This document shows positions 1 through 11,400 of a stretch of 64,000 nt of DNA, in pieces. This DNA comes from Opisthorchis felineus (Eukaryota > Platyhelminthes > Trematoda > Opisthorchiida > Opisthorchiidae): NCBI GenBank assembly GCA_004794785.1, contig SJOL01006496.1, positions 69,218-133,217 on the forward strand, read 5' to 3'. Positions within the stretch are counted from its first letter, which is position 1. Each line of letters starts with the position of its first letter. The notes beneath the pieces were generated by a model. That model saw only the letters and a list, made by a program, of their open reading frames with translations, ran no database searches and was not told the DNA's origin. The translations under genes and the position numbers were made by a program.

Positions 1-1
1 T

Positions 2-1393
2 TTTGCTGCCGGAAATAACCGTGCCCTATATCAACTGATACAATCGACTGGACCTAGGAAAGCAACGGTCAGTGTAACAATAGGCGAAAAGGCGGCTCAT
101 AAATTCACTCACAAAAATGTCGACTGGAAAGATGGGCGGAACACTTTGGAGAACAGTGTAACTGGCACAGCCTCTGGAGGCAGGTCCTACAGCGAATGGA
201 ATATAAACCTTAATCGACCGTCGGAAAAAAAACAAAGTACAAAATATCCGTACTGGAATGTGAGAAGGCACCAGAACCAGACGGTCCGTATCCTTCCAAA
301 AAGACGGAGAATCCATGGTACAATATGGAGTAAAGAGGAAGTGCCTGCAGAATGGGGAACGTCGACAGTTATTCCCGTCTTCAAATAGGGCACGCGGACA
401 CTGTGCGAAAACCAGCGTGACATTAGCCTGGTAGCTTTGAAATCAAAGGTGGTCCCTGGTCTTATCCCTCGAGGGTTGGGTGGACGTAGGGAGAGACAGA
501 TCCGTAAAAACCAAGCTGGGTTCGATCCCACAAGAGGATGCATCGATCACATTTTCACCCTACGACAGATTCATGAACAGCGACACTGCTTCCGGCAACT
601 AACAATTGTTGTCTTCCCTGACTTAAAAGCTGCCTTTGACTCTGTGGACCGTCGGGCACTATGACAGTGTCTGTGGGGCTGAGGTGTCCCCCCGTAAATT
701 CTTGATCCTCCTTAAGGCGCTGTACACCAACTTCCGCGGACAACGTTTCATGTTCTGTGGGTAGCTCTAGCCTGAGTTCACCACATCAAGTGGTCTCAGG
801 CAAGGCTGTCCTCTTTCCCCCTTCCTCTTCATTTTCATGATTGATACGATTATGGAGGACTCACTACCAGCCTCTAATGCTTGTGGGATCGAAGTGCTCA
901 TAATGCTAGACTTTGTAGGAGTGCGTTCGATATCGAGTACACAGACGGCGTAGCGCTTCGTGAATCTGACGCCGTCGTAATGCACACACCAATAAATAAT
1001 CCAAGTAATTCTGCCTCACGGTTTGGCATGCGCTTCACTTCTGCAAAGTGCAGAGTACTTCTGCCAGACTGGGTGGACTCGAATCCTAACGACATGCTTG
1101 CCGATGAGCCAATTGACGTAGTAGACACATTTTTCTACTTTGACAGCTCTACCAGACCTGGTGGTCTCGCCAAAGATGATATTCCCATCCGGATTGGGAA
1201 GGCCAAACGAGCTTCTATGAAGCTGCATCACGTGTGGCATAGGGGTGACATCAGCTTATCCGTCAAGGGTCGAGTTTACAATGCTGCGATGCGCTGCACA
1301 CTATTATACGGGTCAGAAACCTGCCCGCTGCCCGCTGAGGGCGTCAACAGACTTTTGTTATTTGACCATCGATGTCTTCGGAGTCTTGCTTGA
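2..1393 (+). mobile_element. Decayed non-LTR retrotransposon (LINE), linker and reverse transcriptase
   Basis: Remnant of an APE-type LINE second ORF, cut by the left edge of the window. Translation in shifting frames follows the usual order: the linker before the RT (RALYQLIQSTGPRKATVSV near base 20), the RT fingers (NQAGFDPTRGCIDHIFTLRQ near 510-570), the palm motif A (LKAAFDSVDR, 625-655), then RQGCPLSPF-like residues (about 795-825), the catalytic box at 935-950, and the thumb and C-terminus (FGMRFTSAKC through LLYGSE to FDHRCLRSLA, 1020-1393). Frameshifts and stops interrupt it, and the catalytic YADD is changed to YTDG, so it cannot be active. It is a fossil; the clade (RTE- or CR1-related) is not resolved by eye. 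Confidence 0.9.
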
Positions 1394-2110
1394 GTCATCT
1401 TTGACAACAATGCACCAGTCTAGACCAATGGTCGCCACTTTGACGTGGGGATCTGGCTTGAGTACCGCAGTGATTCCACGGGCCACGTTGCCTGAAACCC
1501 CATCCCACTAGGCGTGACCATTACAAGAAGCCCAAAGGGAAGTAGCCAGACGGAGAGCAGCCAGACCCCTTATTATGATTAGCCATAATGCCACGCGGTT
1601 TGGACGTAAAACATACTTTTGTCTGCGATTGGAGTGTGAGAACAGTAAGATTTCTCCTCTGAGCAGCCAGCATGTCCATATTTATGGAGGCACCAGTGCT
1701 GCTTCGCCCTTGTTGTTCATTCGCCGACCCCCCACGCACACTTCCTACCCCTTAAAACGGCCCACTACGAGTGAACCACTGACCAGTCCCCTAACCACTG
1801 TTCCGTGTCTTCTCTCGATGAATGTTGCGTCTGCGAAGCACGTCTATAAAACCCGGTCAGCCGCTTGGAACGAATCCAGATATTGCACATTTTGCTCCTC
1901 GGATATCCGGTTACCCTGATGCAACGGCCCGGCTTGTCTGTGGCGTGGCAGTTACATTCAACCTCAGGGATGAAAGCGCTTCAATGGACCGGATTCCAGC
2001 AAACAGTTGTCTTTGCCTTGTCTGGTTGTCTGGTTCAATTAAGGCCAATGTGGGTCGACATCGTAAGCGTTACCTATTTGTTGTGTCGGCTTACTAATAA
2101 ATATAAATAA
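1394..2110. other. No recognisable gene; probably decayed LINE 3' region
   Basis: Directly follows the LINE RT C-terminus. Short open frames on the + strand match nothing I recognise. The block is most simply the eroded 3' part of the LINE plus unrelated spacer. Confidence 0.4.
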
Positions 2111-2174
2111 TCGTTCAGCTGCAACACACTTTCGGTGCCTAGCTGTCATGCCACGTGAAGGAAGCGCTGGGGCT
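2111..2174 (-). mobile_element. SINE 3' fragment (tRNA-derived family)
   Basis: Reads, reversed, as the 3' end of the SINE found complete at 34627-34816: the cttccttc, ggcatgacagctaggcaccg and gttgcagctgaacga blocks are present. Only the 3' end remains, without the tRNA-like head. Confidence 0.75.
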
Positions 2175-2640
2175 AGTTAAGGCGGCGTACTCTCCGGCAG
2201 AATGCAGCTGAGGAATATAGCTTTTATCAAGATCTGTCAAGAATGATTGGGCCAGCAAGAAGAGCGGATATAATCATCCTGCCGAGTGATATGAATGTCC
2301 CAGTTTGGCGACTAAGGTGCGAAGAAGTACAATTTGGTGAGCGATTTGTCGTCGATGTTCATTCTACAGATGAAGGAAGCCAACTTCAATTGTGTGGTGA
2401 ACACCATCTGTTCCTGGCCATTACGGACTTTCAGTACACGCATCGACGCCGAATTTCTTGATGACCAGAAGATGGTCATATACTCAGTTGGTTGGCGATG
2501 GAGAGTCTCAGTTAAAGGTTGTCATTCTTTCTGTTATACGCATCTGGACTCCGACAGTGGCATTGTGAGTGCCCGATTATCAGTTTTAATTTTCCTCAGC
2601 ATTACGCATTTTGAATCAGAGCAATTCCGTCGATCATCAT
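2175..2640 (+). mobile_element. LINE endonuclease-domain fragment
   Basis: The frame from 2190 to 2460 gives the second half of an APE-type LINE endonuclease: ARRADIIILPSDMNVPVWRL (GDxN region, here SDMN), GERFVVDVHSTDEG, LFLAITDFQYTHRRR. A shifted frame after 2465 continues with WRWRVSVKGCHSF and THLDSDSGIVSARL, the family's closing SDH segment altered to SDS. It is the same family as the copy at 21612-22985 (both share a DLSR..PAR.ADII stretch). It is interrupted and incomplete, so non-functional. Confidence 0.85.
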
Positions 2641-3057
2641 TAGGGAGCTTTAATGGTTCAGCATTGTCGAGGTGACCTGGCTTGGAAACTGCTTGAAACC
2701 CACAGTCACGCATAAACTGTCAGAAAAATAAGCGTCCATTAGGATTTGCTAAAGTGGCGGTGATTTGACGCTAAAAACCCAACTTGTGTAAACGAGTGGA
2801 ATTTTTGGCTACCCTTGACTTTCCTTGCTTCGTTAAGGTCGAAATTGAGTTATGCCGACAGCTCTGGTACTTTTGTCCAGCTTGTTCGGAGTTCTGACGA
2901 CCTTTCCTCACTGTAATGTTTTCACGGGCTTGTGTGTTTGTTCGTCAACTTATCTGCCCATTATCCTAACGCAACCTTGATTGTGACAGGACACGAAAAG
3001 TAGTTTAGTTCAGCATATCTTGTTGTGATGCTTCTTATCCTCATAATAAAAAATAAT
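2641..3057. other. No gene seen
   Basis: About 0.4 kb between two repeat fragments, with no open frame or repeat that I recognise. Confidence 0.4.
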
Positions 3058-3239
3058 TGTTCAGCTGTAACGCCCTTTCGGTGCATGGCTGCCATTCAAC
3101 CTGAAGGAAGCATGGGGGCTGATGTACTGTCAAATTGCGCAAGCCTAGACTGGAGCAGTCGAGACGCAGAGGTTAGGTTCGAACCACGGACCTTCCGGTC
3201 AATAATTTCACGCCTTAACCACTGAGCCATCTCGAGCTC
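3058..3239 (-). mobile_element. tRNA-derived SINE, near full length
   Basis: Minus-strand copy. The reversed head reads gagatggctcagtggttaag (A box) and the B box ggttcgaacc lies at about 3177-3187. It is followed by the body and the 3' end gttacagctgaacaatt. Diverged about as much as the other old copies. The promoter-like boxes belong to the repeat and are not evidence of a tRNA gene. Confidence 0.88.
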
Positions 3240-3839
3240 TTCTTGCTCCCATGGGTTCGACAAAGACTGTCCTAGCAGGATCAGAGAATGAGGCGGAGTA
3301 TCGTGAGGTATGGATCCGTTTGGAGTCGAGGATTCGCCAAATAAACTCCTGGGTGCTAGTCATGATAGGAAACATGGCCCCACAAAATCTATTTTTTAAT
3401 AAATTTTCGTGAATGCGGAAACCGAGAATTCCCGAACGATGGTGGCTGAAAATAAAAAAAACACTACGCAAGTCTGTTCAGCACATCCAGCGTTCCCCAG
3501 TCCCAGCTACGAAATTCCTTCGACCAACATTCCAGAGGAGGACACTTGTGCGCTGTCACACAAGGCCTGGGCTAACCCGCAAAGATCGTTAAGCGAACAT
3601 ACCGACCTGGTCAGATATTTCTGTTGTCTGTTCAATAACTAACCCGATGGGAGTAACAATTCGCCTGTCTGAGAGGAAGTGATTGTCGCATCAGTCCTAA
3701 CGTAACTGTGACCGTCTACCACCCGGTATTTACCGACCTCTTAGTCCAGCTGACATACCGGATATGGTGGTGGAATGCATTTTGGAGTGAGCCTTATCAG
3801 GAACAAATGGATTTCTCCGATGCAACCCTGGTTTCTTCA
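3240..3839. other. No gene seen
   Basis: About 0.6 kb with only short chance frames. It lies between a SINE and a LINE fragment and is probably decayed repeat. Confidence 0.35.
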
Positions 3840-4025
3840 GAACGGTTCCCACGTGACGAACATGGCTTTATTCTGGACAGCCTAACAAATCTGAGAGAAA
3901 GGACCAATATGGGGCATCATTCTCGATACTTCAGAGGCGTTTGACCGAATTTCGCTACTCCACAAGTTCGAAGTGCACGGAATTCAAGGAGAATTGGACA
4001 CTAGATCAAAGCTTTCTTTTGAGTA
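3840..4025 (+). mobile_element. CR1/Jockey-like LINE reverse transcriptase fragment
   Basis: Frames near 3855-4020 give DEHGF, then LDTSEAFDRISLLHKFEVHG and IQGELDTRSK. This is the palm motif A pattern (DFSKAFDxVSHxxLLxKLxxxGI) typical of CR1/Jockey-type RTs, and differs from the AAFDSVDR type at 625-655. A frameshift separates the two parts. It shows that at least two LINE types contributed to this region. Confidence 0.7.
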
Positions 4026-4083
4026 GAACATTCTGAGGGAAGTTTGGATTCTTCAGCTCTAGATTTCCGTCCGGTTAATAAGT

Positions 4084-4380
4084 ACACTGACCGTGTCATC
4101 ACACTTCGACAACTTATTGAACGTTGCCGAATTTACAGATGACTATCACTCATAGTCTTCCTTGATCCAAAAGCAGCACTGACCCGGTCGGTCGCTGGAT
4201 TTTATGGAGCTGTTTGACTAAAAAATTAAATTTCCACGATCGTTTCATGCCTCTTACTATGCCTCATTACCCGCAAACATCTAATTATCAATGGAGAATT
4301 CTCCCCCGAGTTTATTACCAAAAGTGGTACCCAGCAGGGCTGGTGTCTCGCTGTTTCTGTTCCGCATGTCTACATACTAA
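4084..4380 (+). mobile_element. LINE reverse transcriptase fragment
   Basis: In shifting frames the region gives TDRVITLRQLIERCRIYR, then LIVFLDPKAAL, then INGEFSPEFITKSG. These match successive blocks of the same LINE RT type as bases 2-1393 (HIFTLRQ..., VVFPDLKAAF, and the segment before RQGCPLSP). Stops and shifts show it is dead. It runs directly into the SINE at 4396. Confidence 0.72.
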
Positions 4381-4395
4381 TTGTCCAATATATTG

Positions 4396-4545
4396 CTGCC
4401 GTGCTACCCGAAAGAAGCACGGGCACTGCGATACTGCCAGGTTACCCATGCTTGAGCACGAGCGGTTCAAATGTTGGAGTTAGGTTCGAACCACAGACCT
4501 TCTGATTTGTAATGTCGCACTTTAACCACCGAACCACCTCGAGCG
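4396..4545 (-). mobile_element. Diverged tRNA-derived SINE
   Basis: Minus-strand copy. The reversed sequence has a ggtggttaaagtgcgac-like A-box side, a B box ggttcgaacc at about 4482-4492 and the cttctttcgggtagcacgg body. It lacks the last 30-40 bases of the 3' end. Confidence 0.78.
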
Positions 4546-6570
4546 TGACGACATGCTGACTCAGGAGTTGAGCTACTTTCTGGAGCAGACGTTGCTGGCT
4601 CGGAGTACCCGCGGCGTTCGTTCCGGACCCTGCCAAAATATGAAATACGTCAAATAATTTAATTTACTTAGTCTCTGGTTTCGGCTTTGCGCTAACAAAC
4701 TGCGAACTGCCACTTCAGCATAGGACGAATATACCACCCAATGTGGCCGCTGGAGTTAATTCACGATATGACATTCCAAAAAAGTCCAGGTCACAAAGCT
4801 GTGGGCCGCGTAAAATGACGTGGCGGAGGCCAAGTGGATTGTCCGTTACACTTATTTTCGTTATTCCCGAATGCCTCAAAGTGCATCTACCAATGAACGA
4901 CGATCGCTGGTAAGGCTTTCCCAGGTACCGATGTACTATAAGTTTCAGTGGTGTGAGCCATATTACGCAGACCATGGCATTCAACATGGGATTTCGCGCT
5001 GTCAGCACAGGTTTTTAATTGATCACCTAGATGACAGCGCCAATCATAGTGCGTTTTTTGGTCTGTGGGCGTCCAAATAATCGGAGCTGACGTGCCTGAA
5101 TTGGTTGTTTCAGTTGGTGTTTGCCATCGACGGTGGACCTCTCCCTTTTTGGGATGACCTTGAGGACGCATCTTGTAAGTAGTTCCAAAACGCCAGTGGT
5201 GAAAAACCTCCATCTCATGATTGTTTCAAGCGCGCACTAGGCAGGGTCCCCAGGACTAAAGCAAGAGAGGTCTGATGGTTGATCTGATATATCTGGTAGG
5301 CCTGGTTGGCAGATCCGACCTTCGTTTTCAAGGTGATTTATTTGGCACGACACAGTCTGCGCCTCACCTATGAGATTGTGGTGCTGGCATCATCGAAGCC
5401 TCTTGAGACCTTCTCTGACCTGGCCAGCTCAGGTAATGTTGATTCACACATATATTCCAGCTCCATTTTGTTTGTCGGAAACGATCTTTCAGGAATATGG
5501 CTTTAAGGGGTGCGTACCTTGTTTTTTTGAGGCATCGGTCTTCAGTCCAACGACAGTTGCATAGAGTGGAGGTAGATCACGCAGCTCAACAGCCATAAGA
5601 CGCCGGTAAGCATAAGCTAAGCTGGAGCAATAAACGCATTGGATGTTAAAGAACTGTGGCAGTGTGATGTCTACGGACTGGGAAATGAACGGGTTGTGCT
5701 GTCAGGTCATTAAGGTGGACAATCTAGGGACTTACTGGCTTACTGAAACCAAATGGGATTTTCATACATAAGTTTCATGTATCATGAATTTACCTCATCC
5801 GGGTGCCGTAGTCCTCCTAAAGTGCAGCATAATAAACCGGAAAAGTTTAGAGAAAGGTAATGGATAGGCAGGTCATGAGGTTTGTGCGCTCATGCTAAAC
5901 GGAAGGAGCTGGAGCTGGAGTTGGAAATTGTGTTAAGAAGCTAGAAGCAAGACGCATATTTTGCTAAATAGATTTTAGCCGTTCGAACACGGACCTCAGT
6001 GTATTCTGGGATGAGGGCAGGCAGTTTTGCGCCCCAAGTAGTTTGGATCTTGACGTGCTTAGCATTCAACAAACAAGGTGCAACACATATTAGAGATATT
6101 AGCATAAGTTTACAATTAAGGACGCGTTTGAAGATTGGATCGATGAGTAGTTGGGCCGTATGTGCATGTAGCGCTAAATATTAGTAGGTATTAGTTTATC
6201 ATTCATTAATATTTAATATAAGCACTATCAGTGGTTAGTATATTATTGCACAACTCGCCTTAAATATTCTTTTTTTATCAGATGTTGAGATAGATTTCAC
6301 ATGTTAGAAGCTAGGGGATTAACATAGTCTTCAACTGAATGATTGTCACAGGCTATAGGGCATTAAGTGATGAGGGAAACAGAAAGAAATACCCAGGCTA
6401 GTTGACCACATCTAGAAATCAGTTTAAGGAAGCGGGTTGGCGAAACAAAATTTTTAATTCCCTGAAACGAAGTAGTTTGGCTAGTATAGGAAATTGTATG
6501 CATTCACGAAGGTATTAATGGGCTTGCCAGAGACAGAAGGATTCCTTAGGCAAAATAGAGGACAACAACA
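4546..6570. other. About 2 kb without a recognised gene
   Basis: Several overlapping short frames occur on both strands near 4715-5560, but none shows a domain or splice context that I recognise. The cluster at 4887-5213 (-) is basic and may be a decayed LINE tail, but I could not align it to the family. GC falls towards 6.2 kb. Confidence 0.35.
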
Positions 6571-6640
6571 ACGAGCGGCTGCTCGTGGCCGAACGGTTAA
6601 GTGTTCAAACTACTAGCCCGGGTGGTCGTGGGTTCGAGAA
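6571..6640 (+). repeat. tRNA-Ser-like relic (SINE head or tRNA pseudogene)
   Basis: The stretch has a good A box (cgtggccgaacggttaag, as in type-II tRNA-Ser) and, about 35 bases later, gtgggttcgag resembling a B box. The B box is broken by extra As, and no 3' acceptor stem pairs with the 5' end, so it is not a working tRNA gene. Confidence 0.5.
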
Positions 6641-6715
6641 ATCCATCAAATGCGCACTGCTAAGGATTCTCAATATGGATGAAACAGCTTTAAAGCTCTT
6701 CTTGGCTTTCCAGCA

Positions 6716-6786
6716 TAGATTCCATATTAATATAATTAATATATAATAATAATATATAATATAATTAATAATTAATATAGAATCCA
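6716..6786. repeat. AT-rich near-palindrome
   Basis: The left arm begins tagattccatattaatat and the right arm ends attaatatagaatccata. Between them the sequence is almost purely A/T with taat/atta units. It would fold into a long imperfect hairpin. Such structures are often unstable or of MITE origin; no function can be assigned. Confidence 0.75.
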
Positions 6787-7327
6787 TACTAAACAATCCT
6801 CAAATCTCTTCACATTGTTAACAGAACAGTGTCCCTTTTACTAGCCAGAGGCACATTAAACGCCGTCAAACCAAAGGAGACGGTGGGTCAGGTTGACACC
6901 TAAGTACTTCATAGACATAAAATTGGAGATGGTCTCGTTACCAACTATGACACTTTGGAGAATAACTGCGACGAGTTCGCCATATTGAATACTGGTGGAA
7001 ACGTCTACATACGCCGACACGTTTAAAGATGGGGATCGGGAACTGACCAGTCCACCAAATTATTAAGACTGTTTTGAGTATGGGAGAATGTTAATACTAT
7101 TAGTGATCATAACAACAACAACAATACTAATAGTAAGGCACAGCCAGTAAATATATGTTCCGAATATTTCCAACTCATAACACATTAGAAGTTTGAGGTT
7201 GCTAATAGCTAATATATGAAGAAGGCAGGAAGAGAAATGAGATGGCGCCTTTACTTACGGCAACGTTTATGGGAATCAGGGTGGTGTTTTGGCAGCACAG
7301 GTAGTGAACTGCAAATGGCATGGGGGT
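6787..7327. other. No gene seen
   Basis: About 0.5 kb, AT-leaning, with a short aacaacaac run near 7110. No frame or motif recognised. Confidence 0.4.
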
Positions 7328-7513
7328 TAACTAAATGACTCAGTGGTTAAAGCGCGAATTTACTGACCGGAAAGTCCGTGGTTCGAACCCGACCTCTGCC
7401 TCTCGACTTCCCCTGTCTAGGCTTGGGCAACCTGGCAGTATCCCAGCCCTCGTGCTTCCTTCTGGTTGCATGGCAGTTGGGCACCGGAGGGGTGCTACAG
7501 CTGAACCATTTTC
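7328..7513 (+). mobile_element. tRNA-derived SINE, near full length
   Basis: Plus-strand copy: A-box side gactcagtggttaaagc, B box ggttcgaaccc at about 7380-7390, body cctgtctaggcttgggcaac, 3' end gctacagctgaacca. It generates two overlapping frames of 78 and 89 codons that are not genes. Confidence 0.9.
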
Positions 7514-8341
7514 TAGAGTCGGAATGTTTAATTCTTCATCATTCGTTTCAACAAGACCACAAAAGACTTGAGAGGGTGAATGGGGGCTTGTTGGTAGTTA
7601 TGTTAGGGAGTGGAGTAGAGTGGAGTAGAGTGCAGACCGATTTCTAATGATCGGATTTCCCGAGGCATGTACAACAAGTCATGCAAGGAAAAGCACCTCA
7701 TTCCAATAAGACGGGGGGGGGGGTCACGTCTTGTTAACCCGGTTCAAGAAAGGTATCTGCTTACATAGCTGGGTGAAATAAATTGACTAAGAAAATAGAA
7801 AAGGGAGCCAGGAGAGAAATCAAGACATGTCTGGAAGCAGAGTCTTTGTTTAGCCTCTCAACATGAACGTTTTTATTTATTGTCGCTGATCATTTCGTCG
7901 TCGAAGGTGGCGAGACTAGTTTCAAATGGACTACAAACCCCGTATGTTGCTTATGTCGAAATGAACACTGATTTCCACTCTTAATTGATTATGTTGTTAA
8001 ACTTGGTGATAAGCTTTCGAGCTGAGAGAAGGTTCCGAAGCTGACTACTTAATGTTTGAGTAGTTTTGGTGCTACCGACTCTGCACACTGAAGTCTGTCA
8101 ACTTCACTCTACAAAATATAGCTCCCAGCCAGCGTCAGTCGGTCAGACTTTCGTTATCAGTGTCTGTTCAGATTGCGTAAGTGAATGGAGTTGTAGGCCT
8201 CGTCAGTTGCCTGGCCTTTCTTTTATTTGTTCTGTTTCACACTGTCCCCAAACAATGCATGGTTTTGCGACAACACAGCATCGATATAGCTGTTGATGGT
8301 GAGTGCTGATTCTATAATTCATAATATTGTCAATTTAGTCT
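7514..8341. other. Upstream flank of the phosphatase gene; simple repeats only
   Basis: Contains a short tandem gtggagtaga repeat (about 7606-7630) and a run of 11 G (7713-7723). No obvious TATA box or coding exon was found. Any promoter or upstream untranslated exon would lie here or further left. Confidence 0.4.
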
Positions 8342-8367
8342 GCTTTTTTGTTTTAGTGTTCCCTCAG
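8342..8367 (+). promoter_or_regulatory. 3' splice acceptor upstream of the phosphatase start codon
   Basis: A T-rich tract (cttttttgttttag, AG at 8355-8356) and a second AG at 8366-8367 lie 9-20 bases before the ATG at 8376. An in-frame TAG at 8370-8372 rules out coding continuity upstream. The site fits either the end of a 5'-UTR intron or a spliced-leader trans-splice acceptor, which flatworms use. Confidence 0.55.
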
Positions 8368-8375
8368 TGTAGTTG

Positions 8376-8456
8376 ATGGACGGATCGTCCCTCGAATCGA
8401 CTGTCCAGCTGGTCGATCCAGAATGTCTGGCAGAGAGGATCCGTATGGATCAGTCA
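8376..8456 (+). CDS. Phosphatase exon 1 (residues 1-27)
   Basis: ATG followed by 27 codons ending ERIRMDQS, then donor GTACGT in phase 0. It aligns with the short segment before the rhodanese core of DUSP8/16 (the ERL.ALL helix). Bases 8370-8372 are an in-frame TAG, so this is the first possible coding exon. Confidence 0.8.
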
Positions 8457-11400
8457 GTACGTGTACTTCGTGCGTACTTCTAACCCTACCCCACAGTTTA
8501 TCTTACTGGATGTGAGGTCTTTCGTAGACTACAACACAAATCACATCATCCAAGCTGTAAATATTGGGGGCAATCGAGGTTTCCGGAGAAAATTTCTTCA
8601 GATGATGGTACGTTCTATGTTTACAATACTTTATGCAGTACTCGCATTTCAGGTCCCTATAGATGTCTTTATTCAGCGTCTTATGGGCTTATCACATGAT
8701 GCTGACGCACTCCACACCACTCCTGTAGTCGTGTATGACCATTGTCTGGATGACCTCCGGAATCTTAGCTCCGATTGTTTCTTACACTCCGTCCTTGGAC
8801 AACTGTCGCAAAAGTTTTGCTCAATATTTTTATTAAAGGGTGAGTACAGCAGTGCACTCCTTTATTCGAACTATTCTGCTCAGTGAACTTCGAATCTGCC
8901 CTTACCATATTGAATCCATTATATCTAATAGAATTCGTTAGTTGACGCGGTTCTGCTGTATGGCGTATTTTTCTCATTGATGCGTGGTTAAACTCAGTTC
9001 GGTTTATCTGCTGTAAACTGTTTACAAAAGTACAACAGCCTTAATAACAAGGCATGGACAGATACGTATTGGAAGTCATGGCCTGCCTTCGTTTAGTCAG
9101 AATATACGCTTGATAGGAAGTTGAAGTTCAGATCGTGCATCACTTCGATGCAACAACCTTATTGACTGACCGGGCCATGCCTTCCGTGCTTGTTTGCACC
9201 TCCTGGCCCTTGCTTTCCTATCTTCACCATGAAGGCATTACTTGTCTGTATTCGGGTTGCTCCCATTCATCATATTTTATGGCCAGCGTTCTCTGCAAGA
9301 GGTGACTGTTCGATAATTAATGTGGGATTTTTACCGAAATTCCTGTGTCAAAAAAGTAACGTCGTCGGCAGATAGGTGTTTATCCAAACAACGTCCAGGC
9401 AATCTCAAATCACAAAGGCAAAACATGCTACTTCGCCAGCGAGCCTTCACAAATGGTCTTTTTTTGAACCAATAGCGGGACTACATTCGATGTACTCAGA
9501 CGAATCCCCATTGCAAAGTGCAGTGGTTCGTAGAGTTTGCGAGTATCCACCAACATATCATACCCTTCCGTGTTTGGTGAGGTTGTCCACTTATGGTCCG
9601 TCTGCCTTCTTCAGCTGGTATGGCTGCCCTTCTTTCGCATTTGCGCAACCGCTTTCGCGGTCCCTGCTTCCAGTGACTCCGTCCACTTCGCCATATGCAC
9701 GAAAACCATGTCTTACACGCACTACACCTTCAACGCACTTGTTATTTTGCTGCGGCACACATCCCACTCAAACTTCTTGGAGTGTAGTTCTGACAAGGTT
9801 TGTATTGCGATCGTAGAACTATTTTTGACTCGCTTTCCCCTCCTTTTAACCACTTTGTAACCTCCTCTTGTTCGGGGGCTTTCGGAGCTAACGAACTGGC
9901 AATAGTTCATGGCATGGCAGCTAGGCACCGAAAGAGTGCTACAGCTGAACACGTATGCGATCCCTCTGACAATGTACTCCGGCTGTACCCTACTGACGGT
10001 GTTGGTGGGTTCCATCGTTCCAGCAACATGAGTTGCGGTTCCTTTCTTACGTTTTTAGCTGCTTTCACCGTTGACCGTCCTTTGCCATTTGACTGGCTGT
10101 AGTAACGACTGCTGTTTCGATGCCAAAAACACTATTTTTCTAGGTTTTAAACTCTGTGTTTGAGGATTGGAGTTCATTATCCGTAAACAAAATTCCTGGA
10201 ATCTTGTATAGTGTAAAACGAAACCTTAGGGAGTTCGTCACTGATATGGCCGTGGTACTGGTTAGTTGGTCGACTTAAAATACCGCTTCAGTAGTGAACC
10301 ACTACAAGACAGTGTTTTTCACTGCATTCGCAAAGACCCCCTGCCACTAGTTACCATGGGCGGTTCGGAAGCAGTATTGCTTCCTTCCTTTGTCTCATGT
10401 CGGCTCTTCGACTACCAGTGCACTTTGAAACGTGATTTCCGATAGGACTCATCATTCTGGGTAAGAAGTAGATTTAATGGACCCTTTGGACGCTGCAAGT
10501 GACTCAGTTATGCTACAAATGAGTATTGCATTGTTTCCACTCGGTAGGTTACCACTCGATAGGCACAGTTGGACCACCTTTGAAAATCAGTCCACTTCCG
10601 GTTGTTAATTAATGCCGGCCCTGGTAGAAAATTCTCTGTTCTGCGAGGCATTGCTCTTTTCTGGCTGGCCAGTCTCTGTTATTCGCATCGTGCGGTCCTG
10701 TAAACACTGGGTTTCTTTCGGTAGCCTCTTTCAAATTCTCGTCGGGATGAAACATGTCAACTGCAATAGCTAGTTCGAACTTTTGACTGTTGCTGTCTCA
10801 TAGCTCCTGAGCTCTGGAGAATGTATCGGCGATGAACATGTGGCTCCTCTGTTTGTATGAAATTCGTTGTGTTCTTATATGTTTGACAAACATTTTGACA
10901 CTTTAATTAGATGGTTTCCGACGACGGAAATGCGAGGCTCATGGCCTATGCTTTCCATGCTCCTGTCAAATGTATTTATTGAAACATTCTATGGCGAACT
11001 CGACTGTCAGCGTTTGCCTTCCAATTTGTACGTAGTTCTGTTCAGTTTTCGATAAACTGCAGCTCCTATAGTCTGTTGGCCTCCCTTTTCGAAGCACCAC
11101 TGCTCCCAAACCGGAATGGCTACTATTTAATTGGATGGGTAGCTGGTAATTTCGATCACAGTGAGCTAAATGACAGGTTCCTCCGTAACAGATTACTTTA
11201 TCTGGTCGAATACCCTTTGCCACTCTTCATCCCATTTCCACGTCACACCTGTGCGTCAGGAAGCGAGTCGGCCGCATCAAATTCGCTAACTTCGGTGAAA
11301 AAACCACTGAGGTAATTGGCCATACCGTTCAGCCTAAAGACAGCTCTGGTATCATTTGGAATAGACACATCCTGAATTACAAAGATTTTCTCCCGATCTA

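Noticed and set aside
7335..7647. Overlapping frames of 78-89 codons, also at 34433-34783, 50801-51122 and 3025-3225
   Set aside because: They are translations of SINE copies in different frames, not genes.
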